A stretch of DNA of 64,000 bases from Caecibacter massiliensis (GCA_900095875.1 LT608311.1:930001-994000), one strand, 5' to 3'; counted from the stretch's first letter, positions 9,076 through 18,373 are shown. A program made the numbers and translations. Notes: a model not told the origin generated them from the letters alone.

Positions 9076-10257
9076 CATACGTACCAGCCCGATTTTGATA
9101 TTGAATCTGCTGTTTTGCATGAATTATCTTATATGATCCATATGCGTGAACAGTTCCACGCCCACCCGGAATTGAGCGGCCGGGAACACGAAACTAGTCA
9201 GACAGTCCTTCACGAACTCCAGAAAGCAGGCATAGAAGATGCCCGCATCATCGCTGATACGGGAGTCACCGGTCTCATCCGGGGGGCACTGCCCGGCCCG
9301 GTCTTACTGCTCCGCGCCGACATGGATGCACTGCCCCTGACAGAGCAATATAGTTGTTCCTATACCTCCCAGACGCCCGGTGTCATGCATGCCTGCGGCC
9401 ACGACGGACATACGGCCAATCTTCTCGGCGTCGCCCGCATCCTCCAGGCTCACCGGAACTGCCTGCGTGGCACAATCCGCCTCGCCTTCCAGCCTGCGGA
9501 AGAAGGAGACGGCGGCGCTGCCCGCATGATAGAAGCAGGGATATTACATAATCCTCATGTCGATTACGCTCTGGGACTGCATGTCGCCGGCGGACTTCCC
9601 CAGGGATACATCGGTCTTCGCCATGGAGAATGTTCTGCTTCTTGTGACGATTTCACCATCACAATCCATGGAAAAGGCGGACACGGATCGCGGCCATCGG
9701 ATTGCATCAGCCCCATTCAGATGGGCGTATCCATTATTTCCCAGATTCAGGACTATGTATACCATAAACGGGCCGATGGCGACGGCGTCGTCCTCACCTT
9801 TGGCCAGTTCCAGTCCGGCCATAATCCCAACGTCATTCCCGATACAGCAGAACTCAAGGGAACGCTGCGCACATATAATGAAAAAAAACGTCAGGATATA
9901 CTGGAAACATTGCAGCATATCCTGACCGCTTCGGAAATCATTTATGGTGGTACCTGCCAGCTTCATGTCGTTCCCTTCTCCCCAGTATGCATAAACGATG
10001 ATGCCGTCACATCCCGCGTCGAATCCATCCTGCGCCACCACATGGCTGACCGCATCCAGTTGATTACCATGGAACGCGGCTCCGGTTCTGAAGATTTTGC
10101 CTACTTTAGTGCCGCTGTTCCTTCCTGTTTTTATTACACAGGCATCTATGACAAAGAACCTGTATTCGGCCACAACCCGGATTTTCACTGGGATAGCCAT
10201 GCATTACAGTACATGGCAGAAAGTATGCTAACCCTTGTGTATTACTTCGCCGGCTGA
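9073..10257 (+). CDS. M20 family metal-dependent amidohydrolase
   Basis: Cytoplasmic zinc-dependent amidohydrolase (M20D, like IAA-amino-acid or N-acyl-amino-acid hydrolases), 394 residues. Visible metal-site motifs are MHACGHDGHT and FQPAEEGDGGA, with the dimerisation domain after GHGSRPSD. The start is taken as GTG at 9073 because AAGGAGG (9058-9064) lies eight bases before it; the in-frame ATG at 9031 has no such site. Its 3' end overlaps the convergent LysR gene by 30 bases. The substrate is not determined. Confidence 0.85.
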   Translation: MHTYQPDFDIESAVLHELSYMIHMREQFHAHPELSGREHETSQTVLHELQKAGIEDARIIADTGVTGLIRGALPGPVLLLRADMDALPLTEQYSCSYTSQTPGVMHACGHDGHTANLLGVARILQAHRNCLRGTIRLAFQPAEEGDGGAARMIEAGILHNPHVDYALGLHVAGGLPQGYIGLRHGECSASCDDFTITIHGKGGHGSRPSDCISPIQMGVSIISQIQDYVYHKRADGDGVVLTFGQFQSGHNPNVIPDTAELKGTLRTYNEKKRQDILETLQHILTASEIIYGGTCQLHVVPFSPVCINDDAVTSRVESILRHHMADRIQLITMERGSGSEDFAYFSAAVPSCFYYTGIYDKEPVFGHNPDFHWDSHALQYMAESMLTLVYYFAG

Positions 10258-11142
10258 TTCTTCCTGACCGGCAAAAGATTGCAGACACGGCCGCAATACT
10301 GATAAAATATGTGCTGCTGTCTGCGTCGGATGCAGATGCGTGACCAGATAATACACACGATCTGGCGGCGGGTTAGTCAGTTTCTGTATAACATACTGTC
10401 CCGTCGCCGCTAATTGCCGGGCCATGGAAATCTGCATAACAGACCACTGTCCCGGCTTATTCAGCATCAGAGGAACCAGGCTTGCATTATCCAGGCTGAC
10501 ATAACTGTTATTGACCGATGCCCACCATTGATCATGCCATGCCTGGAACCCAATGCCACTGTAATTATAAATTTCCATTTCCTGTGGCAGATCCCGGGGA
10601 CTGCAGACAGGTCCGGAAATCTCGGTCCCGATTGGTCGGACTACGACCATGGGCTCACTGAACCATTTTTCTACTAGCGTATTCTGATATTCTCTGGCAA
10701 TGAGAGAAAATCCCAGATCTGCCTGATGGCGTTCAACCAAATCATAAATCAATCCCGAATGAGAGGTCATCACCTGCAGATGTGTCGCCGGCGCATGTCC
10801 GTGCAGATAATCCACTATCGTTGGGATTACCTGGATATTCAGGCTGCTCAGAGAGGCAATCGTAAAAGACGACTGCCAGCGCCCTCTTCCCAGATGACAG
10901 GCATCCTTCCACAGAGACAGCATTTCATTGGCGATAGGGAGAAAATTCTCGCCTGCCAGTGTCAGTCGGAGAGATTTCATGCCCTGCCCCCGCTCTATCA
11001 AAATGACCTGCAATGCTGTCTCCAGATCTTTTATCCGTTTACTCACCGTCGATTGAGACAAATGGAGATTTCGTGCCGTCTGAGAAAAGCTGAGTGTCTG
11101 GGATAAATCAACAAAAATCTGTAAATCTTCATTCGTATACAT
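10228..11142 (-). CDS. LysR-type regulator (divergent to AEC carrier)
   Basis: LysR-family transcription factor of 304 residues. The N-terminal helix-turn-helix is clear (FSQTARNLHLSQSTVSKRI, about residues 18-36), followed by LysR_substrate. The start MYTNEDL at 11142 fits AGAGGG six bases upstream better than the ATG 30 bases earlier. It is divergent from the AEC carrier at 11330 and convergent with the amidohydrolase. The carrier is the likeliest target, by the usual LysR layout. Its effector domain shares an unusual WH(D)xxW...W(S)V pattern with the LysR protein at 18471. Confidence 0.88.
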   Translation of the reverse strand: MYTNEDLQIFVDLSQTLSFSQTARNLHLSQSTVSKRIKDLETALQVILIERGQGMKSLRLTLAGENFLPIANEMLSLWKDACHLGRGRWQSSFTIASLSSLNIQVIPTIVDYLHGHAPATHLQVMTSHSGLIYDLVERHQADLGFSLIAREYQNTLVEKWFSEPMVVVRPIGTEISGPVCSPRDLPQEMEIYNYSGIGFQAWHDQWWASVNNSYVSLDNASLVPLMLNKPGQWSVMQISMARQLAATGQYVIQKLTNPPPDRVYYLVTHLHPTQTAAHILSVLRPCLQSFAGQEESAGEVIHKG

Positions 11143-11252
11143 CCTTTTCCCTCTCTTCGTTTCATATTCCATAAATCAATATTATCAGTACATATTAGAC
11201 TCTGTTTCTATACCTATTCCAAATCGCGATACATTCATTTGATATTTACTAT

Positions 11253-11281
11253 TTTACAAAATCAATAAAGTTTCGTATAGT
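11253..11281 (+). promoter_or_regulatory. Promoter of the AEC carrier gene
   Basis: TTTACA (11253-11258), 17-base spacer, TATAGT (11276-11281), in the divergent gap shared with the LysR gene. Confidence 0.65.
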
Positions 11282-11329
11282 AGAAAATCATATGGTTCCA
11301 AATATTTTTACCCGAAGTGAGGTCCTACC

Positions 11330-12304
11330 ATGGTTTTCCTTTACATTCTTGAACATACGATGCTGCCCCTGTTTACACTGGTACTTATCGGTTACCTTGT
11401 AGACAGAAAATTTCACATTGCTGTCAAGTCATTGTCTAAATTGCTCTTTTTCCTCATCATTCCCAGCTTTATTTTCACTAACATTTATAAAACAAATTTT
11501 CCCAGCAACAGTATAAATATCCTGCTCTGTGTGTTTGTCCTGCTCTTCATCTCTTTTGTTATTGCCAATATTATCAGCCGGTGGAAGCATTATGACGCCG
11601 GAATGACTGAATCATGCCGCAATGCGCTGATGTTCAATAATACTGGCAACCTTGGCGTCGCATTAATTATCCTGGTCTTTTCTCATGAACCATTTATTGT
11701 AAATGGCCAGACACCGTATCTGGATGAAGCGATGGTCGTCTGGATTATAATTTATGTAGTTCAGAGTGTCGGCCTCAATACGCTGGGACTCTATCAGGCC
11801 GGACGCGGGAGACTTACTGCACGGGACACACTGAAAATAATGTTCCAAATGCCAATTATTTATTTGTTTGCAGCAGCGGTCCTGACCCGGTATCTCGGCT
11901 TACATGCAGAAAACTTTTATTTCTGGCCTATTATGGAAATGTCAAGTCAAGCCATCACACCAGTCGCTATGTTTACCATTGGCGTGCAGCTTTCACAAAC
12001 GAAAATCGAGTGGCTGAATCCCGATGTCTGGATAATCAGCATCTTAAAATTCTTCATAATGCCCGTCATCGGCCTGGCTATCATTTTTACCGCCAATGTT
12101 TTCATGCCTGGCACTTTTACAGCGGTCGGGGCCATCGTCTTCCTCATCTATTGTGCCATTCCAACTGCCGTCAACACGGCTATGTTTGCCATGGAATTTG
12201 ATAATAATCCCAATTATGCCACCCAGGTCGTCATGAATACGACGGCACTCAGTGCCATTTCACTGACATTAGTCATATTCGTCGGCCACCTTATATTTGT
12301 GTAA
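11330..12304 (+). CDS. AEC family transporter (auxin-efflux-carrier type)
   Basis: Inner-membrane carrier of 324 residues with about ten hydrophobic segments in the two-fold arrangement of the AEC/Mem_trans family. Bacterial members move malate, malonate or other small organic acids. Family features are the N-terminal PLFTLVLIGYLVDRK segment, FNNTGNLGVAL in the first half and AIPTAVNTAMFAMEF in the second. GTGAGG precedes the ATG. It is divergently transcribed from a LysR gene, suggesting substrate-induced expression. A strong terminator follows. The substrate is inference only. Confidence 0.82.
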   Translation: MVFLYILEHTMLPLFTLVLIGYLVDRKFHIAVKSLSKLLFFLIIPSFIFTNIYKTNFPSNSINILLCVFVLLFISFVIANIISRWKHYDAGMTESCRNALMFNNTGNLGVALIILVFSHEPFIVNGQTPYLDEAMVVWIIIYVVQSVGLNTLGLYQAGRGRLTARDTLKIMFQMPIIYLFAAAVLTRYLGLHAENFYFWPIMEMSSQAITPVAMFTIGVQLSQTKIEWLNPDVWIISILKFFIMPVIGLAIIFTANVFMPGTFTAVGAIVFLIYCAIPTAVNTAMFAMEFDNNPNYATQVVMNTTALSAISLTLVIFVGHLIFV

Positions 12305-12335
12305 TTTTCTATAATATTATACCTTTTATAAAATC

Positions 12336-12383
12336 AGAGATGCCAGATAATACATACCCTCGTATGCATTATCTGGCATCTCT
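12336..12383 (+). terminator. Terminator after the AEC carrier
   Basis: A 16-bp perfect stem (AGAGATGCCAGATAAT with its complement at 12368-12383) is followed by TTTATT. Confidence 0.9.
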
Positions 12384-12420
12384 TTATTCGTTATTGATAA
12401 TCATTTCTTTTAAACATATG

Positions 12421-12450
12421 TTGTAAATGTAACAGAAATCCTGTTATAAT
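12421..12450 (+). promoter_or_regulatory. Promoter with internal palindrome before the flavodoxin gene
   Basis: TTGTAA (12421-12426), 18-base spacer and TATAAT (12445-12450). The inverted repeat TAACAG-AAATC-CTGTTA fills the spacer and touches the -10, which is where a repressor would sit. Confidence 0.55.
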
Positions 12451-12511
12451 CATGATATAGTAATCATAGAAAAAAACAAATGACCGATATACAAGAAAGG
12501 AGACATCCATC

Positions 12512-12961
12512 ATGAAGGCTCTCGTACTCTACTCATCCCAAACTGGCAGAACGAAAAAATTTGCCGAAGCAATCCGTTCCGTACTCCCCGAAAACACGGA
12601 TTTCCTGCCCATGGAACAAGCCCCGGAACACTTTGACGACTATGACATCGTCTTTGCCGGCATCTGGTTTTTAGATTACAAATTGGATAGCGTATCCCGG
12701 TCCGTATTACAGCGGCTGAATGCAAAAAAAGTAGCTATTTTTGCGACTATGCACCGCGACTTATATTCCGATGAAATCTCAAAAAACCTGCGCCAGGCCG
12801 TCGATCTGCTGCCGCCCCATGTGTGGGTTGCCGGTACGCACGTCAGCTACGTAGACGAATCCATCGCCAGAACGCCCCTGGGCAAGCAGGAATCGCTCCG
12901 TCTGGATACACTCCAAGACTTTGCAGCCAACACCTATGAACGGGTTCTGACAGCAGCATAG
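12512..12961 (+). CDS. Flavodoxin-family protein
   Basis: Small FMN-binding electron-transfer protein of 149 residues. The flavodoxin phosphate loop is visible at YSSQTGRTKKFA (about residues 7-18), then a GIWFLDYKLD segment and a C-terminal Rossmann-like half. The family includes flavodoxin-like partners of reductases such as bilirubin reductase (BilS), but nothing nearby names a partner, so the role stays open. AAGGAG lies about ten bases before the ATG. Single gene between its own promoter and a terminator. Confidence 0.8.
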   Translation: MKALVLYSSQTGRTKKFAEAIRSVLPENTDFLPMEQAPEHFDDYDIVFAGIWFLDYKLDSVSRSVLQRLNAKKVAIFATMHRDLYSDEISKNLRQAVDLLPPHVWVAGTHVSYVDESIARTPLGKQESLRLDTLQDFAANTYERVLTAA

Positions 12962-12980
12962 CAGGATAGTACGATAAAAA

Positions 12981-13025
12981 ACCGGAACAGAATGAGAAGA
13001 AAATTTCTCATCTCTGTTCCGGCTT
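12981..13025. terminator. Bidirectional terminator
   Basis: Outer stem CCGGAACAG/CTGTTCCGG and inner ATGAGAA/TTCTCAT. T-runs follow on both strands, so it can serve the flavodoxin gene and the convergent gene at 13040. Confidence 0.88.
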
Positions 13026-13039
13026 TTTCATTGCTTACT

Positions 13040-13546
13040 TTATTTTCTCATATCTTTTTCAAAGACATACTCTGTCTGATTTTCCATGTGAAACCGATGA
13101 AGCATATCGATAAATTCTTTTTCTTTATGACGGATATAATGAATAATTCTCCATTTAAATAGCGTGATTTCACGGCGCTTCATTTTTTCCATCTGCGTAT
13201 CGGTAATCATATACATATCCCGCGAAGGAGTCTGCACAGCCAGTCCGGAGATATAGCAGTCTTCCCGTTTACGGAGTTCCAGGCATATGCTATAAGGAGC
13301 AAAGAACCACGTCGTATCATCGAGCAAATCAAACGCTATCTTAGCCGTATCTACAGAAAATTTCGGCATGATGTAAGATGGAAAATACAAACTATGCCAA
13401 TGGACATAATCTGCCCCCCAGTTGATATATATCTGCTTCCTGCCATCCAGATCAGACGGCATCAGGACAGTTTTATTATGTATTTTATGCCGGCTTACTA
13501 CCATCAGGGTTTCGGAATGAATCTTCCGGACCCTGATATGGGGCAC
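13040..13546 (-). CDS. Hypothetical protein, possibly 5'-truncated
   Basis: I do not recognise this 168-residue protein. It is basic and aromatic-rich (INWGADYVHWHSLYFP) with a charged helical tail and no signal peptide or membrane segment. GTG at 13546 is the first usable start but has only a weak purine site. The same frame stays open upstream to about 13615 with protein-like composition (a VRLHVLDIGFPLREQR stretch), then meets the truncated MFS gene. I infer that the original N-terminus was lost at a rearrangement junction. Confidence 0.5.
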   Translation of the reverse strand: MPHIRVRKIHSETLMVVSRHKIHNKTVLMPSDLDGRKQIYINWGADYVHWHSLYFPSYIMPKFSVDTAKIAFDLLDDTTWFFAPYSICLELRKREDCYISGLAVQTPSRDMYMITDTQMEKMKRREITLFKWRIIHYIRHKEKEFIDMLHRFHMENQTEYVFEKDMRK

Positions 13547-13616
13547 CCGTTGTTCCCGCAGAGGAAATCCAATATCCAGTACATGGAGCCGTACCTGTTC
13601 ATATATTTCATTTGAA

Positions 13617-14468
13617 TTTGGCTGGCGGACTGTGTTTTACGTGTTTGCCATTCCCGGTATTTTCCTTGCAGTGCTTTGGTGGTTATTTGTTCGCGATAAC
13701 CCTCGTGACAGCAGACATGTCAATGAAGCAGAAATTCACTATATCGAACATCCTACTGTCACACTGGAAGATACCAAAAAAAGCACATCCTCCAATGCAA
13801 AACATCCTGAAGGAGTTATTGATAAGATTATTCGTACAAAACTAGTAACTCCCTTAAAATCCAATAAAGAAATCCTGAAATCGTGGAATGTATGGGCGGA
13901 TGCGGCTGGCTATTTCTGCCTTGTAGCCATTACCTACACCATTATGACATGGATTCCTACATATCTCGTGCAAGTAAAGCAATTTGCCATTATGAAAGTG
14001 GGATTAGTTGCTTCCGCTCCATGGATTGGCGCCGTCTTGGGCAATGTTATTGGTGGAACACTATCAGATAAAGTATTTCATAGCCGCAGAAAACCCGTTA
14101 TGCTGATTACCGCTATCAGTACTGTTTTTCTGATGTATTCTCTAAAATATGCCCCTAATGATATGACCATTCTTGGTTTGCTTCTTTTACTGGCCGGTAC
14201 TTTCCTGAATCTTGGATATTCCATGTTCTTAGCCTATCCTATGGGCATTGCCACCAAAGATAAAGTGCCATTTGCTGCAGCTATCGTAAATACTGCTGGT
14301 TCATTAGGCGGAGCATTTGGTCCTTTTGCCGTAGGGCTGATACTCGACATGTTTGGCTGGGATCATGTCTTTACCTTCCTTGCTGGTATTTCGTTATTAG
14401 TTGTTTTCCTTCTTATTACCATGATAGAGCCGATTCAAAAAACCGATTCTGTTCCAAATAATAATTAG
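13617..14468 (+). pseudogene. MFS transporter missing its N-terminal half
   Basis: The reading frame enters at an MFS sequence that normally sits near transmembrane segment 6 (FGWRTVFYVFAIPGI) and runs through the central loop and segments 7-12 to a normal stop. It resembles the anion:cation-symporter (ACS) subfamily of organic-acid carriers. The first five segments, about 150-180 residues, and the promoter are absent. The best internal start, GTG at 13632, has no convincing ribosome-binding site. The break is at about 13612-13622, directly against the 5' end of the hypothetical gene on the other strand. Probably non-functional. Confidence 0.75.
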
Positions 14469-14497
14469 TTTTCCACCTGTTAGAGGAGATGCTTTTG

Positions 14498-15442
14498 ATG
14501 AAAACATATATTTTTGATCCTATTTCTGACGATGCACTGGCATATGCACGTAAACATCTGGACGTTGTGACGTGGAAGGATGATAAAATCAATTCTCCCT
14601 CCGATGCAGAAGCATGCATTGTCCGTACTTACAAAATTGGTAAAGAAGAAATAGATGCCATGCCAAAACTCCGAATTATCGCTAAGCATGGTGTCGGTAC
14701 AGATAACATCGATATTCCATATGCTAAAAGCAAAGGCATCCTCGTAACCAATACACCGACTGCCAATTCTAATTCCGTAGCCGAACAAGCCGTTGCACTG
14801 ATTTTTGATTGTGCCCGAAAAATCACACAGGCCCATATAGATAACGAAAAAGGGCTGGAACGCAATCAGCCAATGTATCTCAAAGGATATGAAATCACAG
14901 GAAAAAGATTAGGCCTCATCGGAATCGGTCACATTGGCTATCTCGTCGGGAAGAAGTTAAAATCCGGCTTTAATATGGATGTCTACGCCTATGATCCATT
15001 TATTTCCACAGAAAAATGCGAATCGATGGGATTTCATCATACAAAAGATATGGACGATATCATTAAAACCTGTGATGTTATTTCTATCTCTGTTCCCTTA
15101 AACGATGCTACACGCAATCTCATCAGTAAACGTGAATTGGGAATGATGAAACCGACAACCATCTTAATCAACACATCGCGTGGCGGTATCGTCAATGAAA
15201 CCGATTTGTATGAAGCTCTGCAAAACAAGAAAATATGGGGTGCCGGTTTTGATGCTTTTGTCTCAGAACCACTTCCCCCACATGATAAACTCTTTAATTG
15301 CTTCAATTTCGTCGGCACGCCCCATAACGGCGCGAATACGTACGAAGCCCTGACCCGTATGGGCACAGGTGCCGTCGATGAAATCATCCGCGTAAGTGAA
15401 AACAAACCTACTCTTACAAATCTCGGAGCTAAAATTCATTAA
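14498..15442 (+). CDS. D-isomer-specific 2-hydroxyacid dehydrogenase
   Basis: NAD-dependent 2-hydroxyacid dehydrogenase of 314 residues, related to phosphoglycerate dehydrogenase. The Rossmann motif is GLIGIGHIG (about residue 148). NTSRGGIVNE (about 230) and the catalytic-histidine region GTPHNGANT (about 280) are present. The start is ATG at 14498, nine bases after GAGGAG; the ATG at 14489 touches that site. It lies 29 bases behind the headless MFS gene and was probably co-transcribed with it, so it may now lack its own promoter. It could be paired with the organic-acid genes at 16.7-18.3 kb. Confidence 0.85.
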   Translation: MKTYIFDPISDDALAYARKHLDVVTWKDDKINSPSDAEACIVRTYKIGKEEIDAMPKLRIIAKHGVGTDNIDIPYAKSKGILVTNTPTANSNSVAEQAVALIFDCARKITQAHIDNEKGLERNQPMYLKGYEITGKRLGLIGIGHIGYLVGKKLKSGFNMDVYAYDPFISTEKCESMGFHHTKDMDDIIKTCDVISISVPLNDATRNLISKRELGMMKPTTILINTSRGGIVNETDLYEALQNKKIWGAGFDAFVSEPLPPHDKLFNCFNFVGTPHNGANTYEALTRMGTGAVDEIIRVSENKPTLTNLGAKIH

Positions 15443-15452
15443 AATCATCTTT

Positions 15453-15508
15453 AAATAAATAATAGAAGCGCTGGCAATATCTTTCACTGTCAGCGCTTCT
15501 ATTATTTA
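15453..15508. terminator. Bidirectional terminator
   Basis: A long near-perfect stem (AATAATAGAAGCGCTG with CAGCGCTTCTATTATT) lies between convergent genes. Confidence 0.85.
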
Positions 15509-15515
15509 TACTATA

Positions 15516-16442
15516 TCAAATTCCATACTTATTATACAATTCACTGCGGAATGCCTCATCCTGTACTGCACGCCGGGCGTCGTCCAATTTATGCTCGTCC
15601 ATCAGGTATTGAATCAATGTGCCAAGCCGTTTCTCCCCTTTTTTAATCCCCTTTTCTTCTCCTTTTTCAAAGGCTTCCCTAGTATTTGTATTGTAATCTA
15701 TGATAGCCATTTCCCGGTTAATATAGGCTCTTCGTTCTGCTGTATTCTGCATGAATTCCCGGGCCGCTTTCATGGCATCATGAATCGCTGCATCACTCAT
15801 GATCAGTTCCCCCTTTTCCTCTGCATTCAGTTTGTTGGCAAAAAACGCCAGCCACCGCTCCATTTTCGTCATATGCGACACAGGCATTTTGACAAATTTT
15901 GGGATTTCCAGAAAATGTAATACCAAATCCTTGTTCAGCCGATCGTCCGTCTGTTTATTATACACGCTCCACAGCGAATGAGCCTCTTCCTGGGGTAATA
16001 TATTGAACCGTAACAGGTTGACCATAATACAGGGTTTTACGTCTCTATAGTCCCCTCCTGGAGGCAGAGACATGAGGTACATTCTGGCCCAGTAGCACAA
16101 GGTACGTCGTTGCATATTTTTCTGATTGATGACCTGTACCTCAATATCTACCTGTTCCCCCGTATCTAGTGTACAGGCCACATCCAGCCGCGATAATTTT
16201 TCGTCATACCTATCCGGTATCAATTCCGTTGGGGCAAATACAATGTCACAAATTGGATGACCCAAATCTTCAGAAACAACGGCATTGAGAAAATCCATGG
16301 TGATTTGTTTCCGCTCCGGTTTTCCAAATACAAACTTAAACAGGACATCATTCATAGGATTGAAATTATGCTCACTTAGTTGTGAATCCAGCATATCATA
16401 CCGGGCTTTCCTGTTCATTTCATACATAGTCAATACACTCAT
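15516..16442 (-). CDS. Rpn-family PD-(D/E)XK nuclease / putative transposase-like protein
   Basis: A 308-residue member of the Rpn/PDDEXK_2 family, whose studied relatives are Mg-dependent DNases that promote RecA-independent recombination. The nuclease core is visible: FKFVFGKPER (about 35-44), LDVAC and the D...E-x-Q strand VDIEVQ (about 100-118). The C-terminus is a charged EKGEEKGIKKGEKR stretch. Such genes are common, often multicopy, in Negativicutes. The ribosome-binding site is weak (AAAGAAAAG). No inverted repeats or target duplication flank it, so it is not an insertion sequence. Confidence 0.8.
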   Translation of the reverse strand: MSVLTMYEMNRKARYDMLDSQLSEHNFNPMNDVLFKFVFGKPERKQITMDFLNAVVSEDLGHPICDIVFAPTELIPDRYDEKLSRLDVACTLDTGEQVDIEVQVINQKNMQRRTLCYWARMYLMSLPPGGDYRDVKPCIMVNLLRFNILPQEEAHSLWSVYNKQTDDRLNKDLVLHFLEIPKFVKMPVSHMTKMERWLAFFANKLNAEEKGELIMSDAAIHDAMKAAREFMQNTAERRAYINREMAIIDYNTNTREAFEKGEEKGIKKGEKRLGTLIQYLMDEHKLDDARRAVQDEAFRSELYNKYGI

Positions 16443-16476
16443 CTTTTCTTTATTATATCATGAAAAAAACAAAAAA

Positions 16477-16519
16477 AGGTCCACACAACTGCGCCAAAAA
16501 GCGCTAATCGTGTGAACCT
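16477..16519 (-). terminator. Terminator of the RraA/dehydrogenase operon
   Basis: AGGTTCACAC pairs with GTGTGGACCT, with an inner GCGC stem, and is followed on the minus strand by TTTTTTTG. It lies about 180 bases past the dehydrogenase stop; the bases between hold nothing I recognise. Confidence 0.75.
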
Positions 16520-16701
16520 GAAGTTCCATACCGTCAAATTTTACATTCTGCAGCCACCATCAATTATTGCATATTTCACCCCCATTTCCTATGTAATTTA
16601 TAAAATATTATTCTCATTTATATCATAACAAAAATATAACGCATGTGCAAATTCTCATTTTGCTAAATATATTCTGACAAAAATGTGAATGATATGCACA
16701 G

Positions 16702-17589
16702 CTACTTTTCTTCCCGCACTTTATCCCAAAGTACAGCTACGTCCTGCCAGTTTTCTGGTCGTTTTTCATTAAAATAGGTATGTGCATCGAGATCACGGAA
16801 CCATTCCAGTCGTTTTTCTGTAGCCTGCGTCATAATCGGTGCCACACCAATGTCTTCCAGCATCTTCATGACGTCACTCATTTCATGAGCCTGCCGGGCT
16901 CCATGCCATGCACTGGCTACAACAAGGTAATTATTGTTGAAATCAAATGATTTCCCATCCAGTGTGTTGCCAATCGAATCAATTACCAGTTTATCTACGC
17001 CCAGTACGTTGGCAGCTTCCAGCATTTCTGCTCCCAATGCCGCAATGCCTTTCATGTAGATACTGCGGACAAATTTTACTGCGATGGCATCACCAGGTTT
17101 TTCCGTAATCTGTTTGATATTCATGCCATACGGGACTAACGCGTCGATAAAAGGCTGACAATTTGCGCCCGAAACCAAAATAGGTACTTTATAATGAGCC
17201 TGACTCAGGCTGGCCATAAGCGCCCCGTCAATGAAATCCCCGCCGTTTTCACTAATCAACTGATTTTCTGTCCGTTTGACACTGGGCAGACTGGTTGATA
17301 AATCAACGAGAAGTTTCCCCGGTGTCACACTGCCCAGCAATCCTTTCGTCGTATCCAGTGCAAATGCACCGGGTACGACCATCAGAATCATATCGCATTT
17401 TTCTACCACATCATTGTCAGAATCCAGAAGGGTTACCCCTGCTTTTTCCGCCTTATCTTTTACAATATATCCCTTTTCCGGATGATTCTGCATCACATCA
17501 TAAGCATAAATTTCTTTTAAGCCCTGTTCTACCAGCCCACTGCTGATTTCGTATCCTACTTCACCAAACCCAATGAATCCTAATTTCAC
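16702..17589 (-). CDS. NAD(P)-dependent dehydrogenase, 3-hydroxyisobutyrate-dehydrogenase-like
   Basis: A beta-hydroxyacid dehydrogenase relative of 295 residues. The N-terminal Rossmann motif is GFIGFGEVG, and an all-helical C-terminal domain of the DUF1932 type includes FVRSIYMKG around the usual catalytic lysine region. The start is taken as GTG at 17589, ten bases after GGAG; the GTG at 17598 is too close to that site. It lies 31 bases behind the RraA-family gene, so the two form an operon. Together they suggest oxidation of a hydroxy-acid that feeds or drains an aldolase reaction. Confidence 0.78.
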   Translation of the reverse strand: MKLGFIGFGEVGYEISSGLVEQGLKEIYAYDVMQNHPEKGYIVKDKAEKAGVTLLDSDNDVVEKCDMILMVVPGAFALDTTKGLLGSVTPGKLLVDLSTSLPSVKRTENQLISENGGDFIDGALMASLSQAHYKVPILVSGANCQPFIDALVPYGMNIKQITEKPGDAIAVKFVRSIYMKGIAALGAEMLEAANVLGVDKLVIDSIGNTLDGKSFDFNNNYLVVASAWHGARQAHEMSDVMKMLEDIGVAPIMTQATEKRLEWFRDLDAHTYFNEKRPENWQDVAVLWDKVREEK

Positions 17590-17620
17590 AATACTCACAC
17601 TCCATACATCATTATTTGAT

Positions 17621-18298
17621 TTACTCTATTATTTCTGCACCGATTTCTTTGACTTTATCTGCTACCCAGGGACGGATATAGGTGCCATCTTCTACAATAT
17701 GCTTCATGATTCCCGCTTCTTTTTCCATGACCTTCTTCGTCGCCGCTGCAATATCTGCTGCTTCTTCCGGTTTGATGACGACAATACCATCACCATCACC
17801 AACGATGATATCACCAGGGCGGACGATTTTTCCTCCAAAGGAAATGACCGTATTGATTTCTCCCGGGCCATTTTTATACGGGCCATTGGGAATCGCCGCC
17901 TTGGCATATACAGGGAAATCCATGGCTGCTATTTCATCGGAATCACGGATAGCTCCATCTACGATGACACCGGCAAGGCCCCGTTTCTGACAATAGGTAA
18001 TCATCAATTCCCCAAAGATAGCACGGTTCGGATCACCGCCGGCATCGATAACGATGACATCACCCGGCTGTGCCATATCCATAGCCACATGGAACATCAG
18101 ATTATCGCCTTCCGGTACTTTGACTGTAAACGCCGTTCCCAGCAGAGGAGCCTTATTCAACGGGCAGATATCCGACCGCACCGCTGCCGTGCGGTTCATG
18201 CAGTCATCAATATTGGCTACAGGCATTCCCTTGAACGCTTCTACTAATGCTCTATCTGGTCTTTCAATCGTTTTGATAATTTTGCATCCTACACTCAT
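17621..18298 (-). CDS. RraA-family aldolase / oxaloacetate decarboxylase-like protein
   Basis: A 225-residue RraA-fold protein that looks like the class II 4-carboxy-4-hydroxy-2-oxoadipate or HMG aldolase branch, not the RNase E inhibitor. It has the metal/pyruvate-site segments DAGGDPNRAIFGEL and VDGAIRDSDE and the C-terminal helical extension seen in the aldolases. The start at 18298 follows GGAAAGAGAAG; the upstream in-frame ATGs lack a site. First gene of a two-gene operon with the dehydrogenase and divergent from a LysR gene, a normal layout for catabolic aldolases. Confidence 0.75.
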   Translation of the reverse strand: MSVGCKIIKTIERPDRALVEAFKGMPVANIDDCMNRTAAVRSDICPLNKAPLLGTAFTVKVPEGDNLMFHVAMDMAQPGDVIVIDAGGDPNRAIFGELMITYCQKRGLAGVIVDGAIRDSDEIAAMDFPVYAKAAIPNGPYKNGPGEINTVISFGGKIVRPGDIIVGDGDGIVVIKPEEAADIAAATKKVMEKEAGIMKHIVEDGTYIRPWVADKVKEIGAEIIE

Positions 18299-18373
18299 TC
18301 TTCTCTTTCCGCCTTTCATGTATATAAATGATGACATTCATGTTTAATGCTTTACCGGTATAAGCTTCATGTC

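Noticed and set aside
15516-16442. Calling the PD-(D/E)XK gene an insertion sequence
   Set aside because: No terminal inverted repeats or target duplication flank it, and the hairpins nearby are ordinary terminators.
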